This document shows, piece after piece, positions 13,951-20,600 of a DNA stretch of 21,492 nucleotides; within the stretch, counting starts at the first letter, position 1, and every line of letters begins with the position of its first letter. The DNA is from a virus, in the IMG/VR virus record IMGVR_UViG_3300014720_000224, positions 1-21,492 of that record. One strand, given 5' to 3'. Both the position numbers and the translations under genes were made by a program. The notes beneath the pieces are model-generated. The model had not been told where the DNA came from, searched no databases, and saw only the letters and a program-made list of their open reading frames with translations.

Positions 13951-14574
13951 CTATACAACCGTATAGAACGATGGGGTCGTATATCTTTCTCCAGACGTAA
14001 TCATTTTGACACCATGCAGGTAATTCACATCACCTGGGTGGATAACTGCAAGACCAGGCTTGGGGCGCACGGTTATATTGTGCTGTGGATAGTAGAGCTC
14101 TCCACCGGTAAACTCATCGTTGTAGTAAAAAAGGGTATTTATGTCGTAGTCGACAAATGCATTTGGGCGCCCGTCATTTAACTGTTTGTCTGCGTGGGGT
14201 TGTTGCTCTATGCCAGGACGCCACTTCATGATTACTGGCGGACGGACTGAAACCTCAACGCCGAATATGGACTCAATAGTTTCTTTCATTTTGTAGATGT
14301 ACTTATCCACTAGGGCATGTACTGCTGGGTTGAGTCGCAGCAAAATATCACTGCTGCACTGTCTATCGTTCCAATAATCGGCGTTATAAAGGCAGGTTCC
14401 ATCCTCCGCATACACGCTTTCTGCTTCATTGTTCCACTCATTTATTGTCGGACAAAAGTCTTGAATTTTTTTTAAGTCATTTTCATTTATAAAATTTTCA
14501 ATAACGTGTATGTTTTCTGGACCTGTTCCAAAATGCCCTGGCTTTATTTTCCATGGCGATTCTTCAGTAATCAT
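13951..14574 (-). CDS. 2OG-Fe(II) oxygenase, prolyl-hydroxylase-like (paralog of the gene at 15340)
   Basis: A 207-residue oxygenase. MKWRPGIEQQPHADKQLNDG carries H127 and D129, GGELYYPQHNITVRPKPG is the core strand, and YLHGVKMITSGERYTTPSFY carries H187 and R197. Several words are shared with the gene at 15340-15921: INEW in the N-terminal domain, [RK]W-x2-G-x-EQ before the metal site, PQHxI, YLHGV and RYT-x-P-x-F. The pair therefore arose by duplication and now flanks a sulfotransferase gene. The ATG overlaps the sulfotransferase stop (ATGA). The substrate is unknown, but its coupling to a sulfotransferase suggests that the two modifications act in the same pathway. Confidence 0.9.
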   Translation of the reverse strand: MITEESPWKIKPGHFGTGPENIHVIENFINENDLKKIQDFCPTINEWNNEAESVYAEDGTCLYNADYWNDRQCSSDILLRLNPAVHALVDKYIYKMKETIESIFGVEVSVRPPVIMKWRPGIEQQPHADKQLNDGRPNAFVDYDINTLFYYNDEFTGGELYYPQHNITVRPKPGLAVIHPGDVNYLHGVKMITSGERYTTPSFYTVV

Positions 14575-15347
14575 GATTCACCGCCGTTCGACATGACATA
14601 ATCATACAGCTCCATATCCATATGGTTGCGGCTTTCTATTTCTTTTACTTGCGCAGGACTTGGCATGACGCCACTTCTTACTGAAGAATTTATTTTGTTG
14701 TTGTCAATCCCCCAAAAATCACAGTCAAATTTTTCTTTACATTGTTTTATTAAATAGTTGTTAATTTCTTTTCTTTGATTTATTTCAAACAGTTTAATAT
14801 TTTTTATTTTATTTACTAATTTGTTTTTGGTTTTTGGCATATCTGATTCAACAAACAACATTGCATTTTCATTTATTTCTTTACTAGAAATATGTTCTCC
14901 AAAAATTTGTTTAATGCTGAAAATTCTACACGTAAGCATTTTTGTTTGCAGATTTCCGTCAAATGAAAAAAGTTTGCATTCAAATGGATAGTCTTCTTGA
15001 CCTTCGAGAAATGCATCAAGTGTTGATTTGTCAAATTTTCTATTTGCCGACATTGCTCTGTAGGCGGCAATACTAATAAAATGGTCAATCGGTTCTCTTA
15101 TAACTGAAAAAGTTTCTATTTGTCCGTTATTTTCTATTATCGGATTTGCTGCAAAGTGTCCACTTATCATTGGCCAATTTTTCATTTTTTCTTTATCGTA
15201 AGAAAATTCAAATATTCCAGGAACTAATTTTCCATATTCACGATTTTTAATTTTTGTAACATTGTTTAACTCAAACGACTTTTGTAATGAATAAAGTATT
15301 CCAGTTCCAGAGGTTCTAGGTATGTGTAAATGATAAAGATTATTCAT
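14571..15347 (-). CDS. Sulfotransferase family protein
   Basis: A 258-residue protein. The N-terminus LYHLHIPRTSGTGILYSL contains the 5'-phosphosulfate-binding loop (HIPRTSGT, residues 8-15), and FSVIREPIDHFISIAAY (residues 80-96) is the 3'-phosphate-binding motif with R84 and a Ser at 92. SGHFAANP before it is also typical of carbohydrate-type sulfotransferases (Sulfotransfer_2). Such enzymes move sulfate from PAPS to a hydroxyl or amine on a glycan, protein tyrosine or small molecule. No transmembrane anchor is present, unlike Golgi enzymes, so it should act in the host cytoplasm. The gene is strikingly AT-rich (about 30% G+C by hand count), well below the fibre genes. It overlaps an oxygenase gene on each side by 4-8 nt. 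Confidence 0.85.
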   Translation of the reverse strand: MNNLYHLHIPRTSGTGILYSLQKSFELNNVTKIKNREYGKLVPGIFEFSYDKEKMKNWPMISGHFAANPIIENNGQIETFSVIREPIDHFISIAAYRAMSANRKFDKSTLDAFLEGQEDYPFECKLFSFDGNLQTKMLTCRIFSIKQIFGEHISSKEINENAMLFVESDMPKTKNKLVNKIKNIKLFEINQRKEINNYLIKQCKEKFDCDFWGIDNNKINSSVRSGVMPSPAQVKEIESRNHMDMELYDYVMSNGGES

Positions 15348-15921
15348 TTTTATTTTTTGTGAGTATTTTGTGTTTTATTGGAACCCAAAAATGAGGTGAC
15401 GTGTATCTAACTCCTTCTAAAACTTTTCTTACACCGTGAAGGTAATAACTTCCAGAAGGGAAAAATATCAACATTCCCGCTTTTGGTGTTATTTCAATAC
15501 CGTGTTGAGGAAAATATATTTCTCCACCAAGATAGTTATCATTTATATACATTATTGAACCATAGTCAACAATATAGGTTTCGTTCGGTGTGCCATCCCT
15601 ATTCTCTCCGTCGCCATGCAGCTCTTGTTCTTCCCCGGCGTCCCATCTACGTATTCCAGCTTCAGCTGGCTCTAACGGTCTACCAAATTTAAACTCAATT
15701 TGTCTTTGTATTTCGTCAATGTAACCCTTCATCGTGTCATACAGCTCTGGGTTGTTGGCTTTCATGTGTTTTGCTGTTGATATTTTATCTTTACCGCTAG
15801 CTGACCATGTTTCCCACTCGTTGATGGAATAGCAGTATTTGTATAGTCTGCTCAAGTCGTCAGCTGAAATAAAATTTCGAACGATGACAATATTATTTGA
15901 GTCTGCCACCCTGGCGTTCAT
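15340..15921 (-). CDS. 2OG-Fe(II) oxygenase, prolyl-hydroxylase-like (paralog of the gene at 13951)
   Basis: A 193-residue oxygenase. RRWDAGEEQELHGDGENRDG gives H102 and D104; LGGEIYFPQHGIEITPKAG is the core strand; YYLHGVRKVLEGVRYTSPHF gives H162 and R172. It resembles the product of 13951-14574 throughout, and all catalytic residues are present. The C-terminus adds a lysine-rich tail (HKILTKNKNE). The ATG at 15921 is 2 nt after the stop of the glutathione-peroxidase-like gene, and a GGTGAG element lies a few bases upstream. The substrate is unknown. Confidence 0.9.
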   Translation of the reverse strand: MNARVADSNNIVIVRNFISADDLSRLYKYCYSINEWETWSASGKDKISTAKHMKANNPELYDTMKGYIDEIQRQIEFKFGRPLEPAEAGIRRWDAGEEQELHGDGENRDGTPNETYIVDYGSIMYINDNYLGGEIYFPQHGIEITPKAGMLIFFPSGSYYLHGVRKVLEGVRYTSPHFWVPIKHKILTKNKNE

Positions 15922-15923
15922 GT

Positions 15924-16922
15924 TTACTCACCAAGAAATGTCTCTATATCTTCGCTAATTATATGAAGAGATACTTCAATGCCTTTTCTTTGAAGAAGAT
16001 TTGGCCATGATTTATCTCCATATGCCCTGTATGCATCTTCGTTTTCTGGTGAGGGGTCAGTTTTTGGATTATGGTTTCGACGTCCATCATTGGTCCAAGA
16101 CTCTGTAATCCATGGGAATGTCTCCCCATTAATGTTTCTTTCCCCAAGAAGAAATCCGTTTGCGTATCTTTTTATTTTTGTTCCTGTTTTATCAATCAAA
16201 AACTTTTCAAAATTTCCGCGCAACGGGTCAAAACCTTTTACTTTTTCTGGTTGTTTCAATTTACCGTTTTCGTCCATTTCTTCTGCGTATGACCAAGGTA
16301 TTACCTCATTGTGATATGGAACGCCATTTGGCTGAAGGTCTGCCTTGTGTGCTCCTGTCAAATACCACCAAAGTTCATGTTGTTCTTGAATTTTTTCCTT
16401 GCCCGGAACGTAGCCAGGGTCATAAGTGTGTTTATCAAATCTTCCATTTGTTAATTCGGAAAACTTGTACGTGGTTCCAAAATTGTCTTCAGCATATTTT
16501 TTTGCCACTTCTCCTGGGGTCAGATTTAAACTATTTTGTTCTGCATAGGCCATCAATCCATTTTGAAATTCTGGATATCCGTGACAAACAAAGTCGTCAA
16601 CAACTATGGCAATGATATTAAAATTTGGTTCGTGTTTATACATCTGATTAAGTTCTTCAATGACCGAGTGTTGCGGTATGTTCCCGCACCCAGCAGCAAC
16701 ATTAAACACAAGTGTCACTTTGCCTTTTTGTTTACTCAAAATATCTGATTCTTTTCCGTCAGCAGAGGACAACTTAATGTCATAAATAGAAACTGGCAAT
16801 GTGTGCTCAAGCCATTCTGTGTCGTTTTTAAGCGATTCCGATACACAATTTTTTGCTATTTCCAAAACTCCATTTTGTAATTTTGTTTTAGAAATAAATT
16901 CATTTACGGTTGTTGCTGTCAT
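15924..16922 (-). CDS. Large glutathione-peroxidase-like / thioredoxin-fold protein
   Basis: A 332-residue protein. The layout is that of glutathione peroxidases with extensions: IYDIKLSSADGKESD, KGKVTLVFNVAAGCGN with a possible peroxidatic C79, IIAIVVDDFVCHGYP with C113 at the place of the FPCNQFG cysteine, and GNFEKFLIDKTGTKIKRY. The Trp of the catalytic tetrad is Gly236 and the Gln is not at its usual spacing, whereas Asn237 is kept. An insert of more than 60 residues rich in His/Tyr/Trp (about 150-225) and about 80 C-terminal residues are not part of the family. A redox role through C79/C113 is possible. GGAG 6 nt upstream favours the ATG at 16922 over the one at 16934. It follows the FnIII repeat gene by 18 nt. 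Confidence 0.75.
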   Translation of the reverse strand: MTATTVNEFISKTKLQNGVLEIAKNCVSESLKNDTEWLEHTLPVSIYDIKLSSADGKESDILSKQKGKVTLVFNVAAGCGNIPQHSVIEELNQMYKHEPNFNIIAIVVDDFVCHGYPEFQNGLMAYAEQNSLNLTPGEVAKKYAEDNFGTTYKFSELTNGRFDKHTYDPGYVPGKEKIQEQHELWWYLTGAHKADLQPNGVPYHNEVIPWSYAEEMDENGKLKQPEKVKGFDPLRGNFEKFLIDKTGTKIKRYANGFLLGERNINGETFPWITESWTNDGRRNHNPKTDPSPENEDAYRAYGDKSWPNLLQRKGIEVSLHIISEDIETFLGE

Positions 16923-16928
16923 GGTTGT

Positions 16929-16932
16929 CTCC
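16929..16932 (-). promoter_or_regulatory. Ribosome binding site for the gene starting at 16922
   Basis: GGAG on the minus strand lies 6 nt before the ATG at 16922. It overlaps the alternative ATG at 16934, which itself has no upstream purine-rich site. Confidence 0.65.
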
Positions 16933-16940
16933 ATTTTGTA

Positions 16941-17633
16941 TCACTTAAATCCCGGCGGGAAGAACGGTGGGAAGTATGGGGGGAAGAACGGCGGGAAGAA
17001 CGGAGGGAAAAACGGGGGGAAGAACGGCGGGAAGAACGGAGGGAAAAACGGGGGGAAGAACGGTGGGAAGAACGGTGGGAAGTATGGGGGAAAGAACGGC
17101 GGGAAGAACGGTGGGAAGTATGGGGGAAAGAACGGCGGGAAGAATGGAGGAAAGTACGGCGGGAAAAAGGGCGGAAAGAACGGGGGAAAGTATGGCGGGA
17201 AAAAGGGCGGAAAGAACGGGGGAAAGTATGGCGGGAAAAAGGGCGGGAAAAATGGTGGGAAGTACGGCGGGAAAAACGGGGGGAAGAACGGGGGAAAGTA
17301 TGGCGGAGTTACGGAACTCGATGCACTTGAATCATCCGATGCAACGCCATAGTTTGTGTTGGCTTTGACAGTGAATGTATAAGCTGTTCCAGCAGTCAAT
17401 CCAGAAACCGTTATTGGAGAACTACTGCCGGTTCCTGTAAGCCCGCTTGGAGAACTTGTTGCCGTATAGGTGACTGTTCCTTTGCCAATGTATGTTGATG
17501 CAGTAAAAGCAACACTGACTTGCTGAGCATTATTTCCTGCTGTGTTATTGGCTTGGTCTACGGCGGTGCCAGTAACGTTGGTTGGCGTTGTTGGCTTTTT
17601 GCCGCCACTGTCCTTTGGTGTCTTATTTGCCAT
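16941..17633 (-). CDS. Fibronectin type III protein with long [FY]FPP repeat tail
   Basis: A 230-residue protein. Residues about 11-109 are a fibronectin III-like domain with SSSPITVSGLTAGTAYTFTV and an NYGVASDDSSASSSVTP end. Residues 110-227 are PP followed by 29 uninterrupted four-residue units: mostly FFPP, with YFPP at every third unit in the N-terminal two thirds. The protein ends in GFK. It is the paralog of the left-hand protein at 536-1123: both have GKKPTTPT near the start, the same FnIII signature, and follow a tail-fibre gene directly. It has no cysteine-rich tail. Polyproline with regular aromatics should give an extended, sticky rod, as suits a fibre tip or adhesin. It is the most obvious local candidate substrate for prolyl hydroxylases. 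It starts 3 nt after the fibre gene stop. Confidence 0.88.
   Translation of the reverse strand: MANKTPKDSGGKKPTTPTNVTGTAVDQANNTAGNNAQQVSVAFTASTYIGKGTVTYTATSSPSGLTGTGSSSPITVSGLTAGTAYTFTVKANTNYGVASDDSSASSSVTPPYFPPFFPPFFPPYFPPFFPPFFPPYFPPFFPPFFPPYFPPFFPPFFPPYFPPFFPPFFPPYFPPFFPPFFPPYFPPFFPPFFPPFFPPFFPPFFPPFFPPFFPPFFPPYFPPFFPPGFK
16953..17306 (-). repeat. 12-nt tandem repeat array, 29 units, coding for [FY]FPP
   Basis: A near-perfect array of 12-nt units of the form GGSAARWAYGGS as read on the plus strand (coding strand pyrimidine-rich), with no interruption. A 36-nt higher-order period is visible because a Tyr codon recurs every third unit over most of the array. The plus strand is very G-rich, with many GGG to GGGGGG runs a few bases apart. 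Such arrays change length easily by slippage in multiples of 12 nt without breaking the frame. Confidence 0.92.
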
Positions 17634-17636
17634 AAA

Positions 17637-20600
17637 TTATGCCGAAATGTCTCCGACAAGAACCCAAGTATTCTCTGCTCGCTTAATGAGCGTAGCATAC
17701 GACCACTGTGTCCGCATCTTCAAACCTGGATTTGCATTGATTGTTACACCACCAGTTGCGACGACCGTCGTCTGTCCGGCGCCAGTTTGAAGAATGTTGA
17801 TTTGCGAACCAACAGGAAATGCAACTGAACTGTTTAATGGAACTGTCAAGTTATTCGCAGAAGCATTGCTCATCTCTACGATTTTGTTTTTATCAGACAG
17901 CACGAGTGTGTACGAAGCCGATTGGGCGCTTGTTGAAATATCTGCCAATTTGTCCAACTCAATCGCAGCCGAAGCATTTATGTCTGCGTTAACAATCGTG
18001 CCATCTGCAATCATTGTGCTGGTTACTGTGCCAGTATCGGTCGTTTGGACGACTGTTGCACCAACGGCGATTGTTGCTGTAGAACCCTCGCCTGGGGTGT
18101 GAGTTACCGAAATGCCTGTTCCCGCCGAAACACCCACCATGTAGTTTCCAGTTGTGTCCGTGCCAAGGTCAATTACGTCGTTAACCCATGCGCTTCCGTT
18201 CCACTTGAGGAATTGTCCAGAAGCCGCAGATGTGATGGTGACATCGCCGACGTCATCAAGCGTGTTGATTGTCGGAATTGAGGCATTCACCCACGCAGAG
18301 CCGTTCCACTTCAAGAACTCACCGTTGGCAGCACTGGTGATGGTGACATCGCCAATGTCGTTGAGCGTTGCTGGCGTCAGCGACGCGGCGTAAGACTCGG
18401 TTGCAATGTCGCCATAGGTCGTGCCGTTATTTGTTATTTCCCACTTGTCCGAAGTCTCATTCCAGCGAATTGCAACATTTGTAGAAGAACCGCGCTCAAC
18501 TTCGATGCCAGCATTCTCCGACGGCGCGCCAGTGGCGTTGTTGTTCAAAACGATGATGTTGTCGTCAATTGTTACTGTCTCGGCATTAACCGATGTGGTC
18601 GTTCCTGAAACCGTGAGGTTGCCAGTGACGGTCAGATTGTCATCAACCGTTACCGTGCCGCCAGCGGAGTCAATCGTCAATCCACCCGATGTGGTGTCAA
18701 TCTCATTGGCCGCAGTTACGCCAACTCGTACGGCATCAATGGTTGCTCCAGCAAAAGTTACGTTGTCGCTAGTTCCTACAGACTGACCGATTGACAACGT
18801 ATGTGTAGTGCCTTCACCAGACGTTGCGGCACTTGAAGTTACGCCCGTGCCACCAGTAATCGTGGCTACGTAATTACCAGTTGTTTTAGTCCCAAGAGCA
18901 ACTGTGTTATCTGGCAAAGTTACTGTGCCAGTAAAAGTTGGGGAAGCAAGCGGTGCCTTGAGGTCAAGGGCAGTTTGCGTAGCGCTAGAAACTGGCTTAT
19001 TCGCATCGCTCGTGTTGTCTACATTCCCAAGCCCAACATCACCCTTGACCAAACCAGCAGGAGAAGTGATTGTTTTGTTTGTAAGAGTTTGCGCCCCAGT
19101 GGTAGTAACCAAAATTGAAGTGTCGGCAATGCCGTGGATATTGGTTGTATCTGACTCATGGTTGCTGAGTGCTGTCGCCGCATTGGTTGCCGCGGTTGAA
19201 GCCGCACCAAAGGCATCAAACGTGTTTGTGGTTACCGCAATAGTCGGCGTTGCCGTTTCACCAGAGTTATTGCTGAGCGTAATCCCAGTTCCAGCAACAA
19301 GGCTGGCTACATAATTACCAGTCGTATCCGTGCCAAGAGCCACGCTGTTCGCCGCAATTGTTGCGGTGATTGATGCGTTGGCTGAGCCATTAAATGAAGC
19401 AGAACCAGTGACGTCGCCCGTCAACTCAATTGTTCTTGAAGTGGCGAGCGTGGTTGCGGTGTCTGCATTGCCCGTCAAATTTCCAGTGACATTGCCCGTT
19501 ACGTTGCCAGTCAACGGAGCGGTGACGCCCGCAAAAGTTACGGTGGAGCCAGTGCCAACTGCTTGACCGATTGCAATCGTTGGGCTTGACCCTTCACCTG
19601 GAGTATGCGTAACAGTTACACCTGTTCCTGCGGTTACATCTGCTACATAGTTACCTGTTGTGTCTGTACCAAGAGCGACTGAGTTCGGTTGAATCGTCGC
19701 TGAAATTGATGCATTTGCTGAGCCATTGAACGAGGCTGAACCCGTCACATCTCCAGTCAGTTCAATCGTTCGCGAGGTGGCGAGGGTTGTTGCGGTGTCT
19801 GCGTTGCCCGTGACGTTTCCGGTAAGTGGTGCGGTTACGCCCGCAAAAGTTACGGTGGAACCAGTGCCCACTGCTTGACCGATAGCAATAGTTGGTGTTG
19901 CTGTTTCTCCAGAGTTGTTACTAAGTGTTACGCCAGTACCAGCAACAAGACTTGCAACATAGTCACCAGTTGTATCGGTACCTAGTGCCACCGAGTTGGG
20001 TTGAATGGTCGCTGTAAGTGTTCCGCTTCCAAGGTTTGTTAATGTAAGCGAACCAGAAAGGTCTCCATCAAGAGTCACAACTGGAGAAACACCCGTAATT
20101 GTTGGATTATTTATTGTTGGCGATGTAAGTGTTTTGTTTGTTAACGTCTGCGCATCAGAAAGTGTCGCAACAGTCGCAATATTAATACTTAAAATATTTC
20201 CCGATTTAGACAATCCATTTCCTGCTGTGATGGTGGCAGTTCCAGTAAATTGCGTAAAATTTACTTCGTCTGTTCCAAGAATGTGTCTTCCAATTGTCCC
20301 TGTTCCACTTTGATTTTCCGCTGTTCCAATTGAATTAACAATGAATCCATTTCCCGCATTTATGGCGCCACCAAGTACAAAAAATGCGTCTCCTGGTTCA
20401 ATGTAATTATTAACTGAGTCAAAATCAGTTGCACGAGTAAGTTGGTATGTAGTACTTACGGAACCTTGTACAGTTACAACATAAACACCGTTATTCTGCG
20501 GAGTGGCTTGGTCTTTTACAAGTATTCTATTTCCATTTGAAGCGTTTGTTCCGTCAACTTGCAATCTTGCGTTTGTTGTTGCGGTAAGCGTCGCACCCTC

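Noticed and set aside
16953-17306. CRISPR-like array
   Set aside because: The repeats are 12 nt, contiguous, without spacers, and lie in frame within a protein gene.
16801-17352. A plus-strand frame of 183 codons with Gly-Gly-Lys-Asn/Tyr repeats
   Set aside because: It is the antisense of the [FY]FPP array. The minus-strand frame has the FnIII domain and a homolog at the left edge, whereas the plus frame has no ribosome site and no sensible flanking sequence.
18904-19566. Several long plus-strand frames opposite the fibre gene
   Set aside because: They follow the repeat units of the minus-strand fibre gene and have valine/alanine-rich shadow composition, with no start sites.
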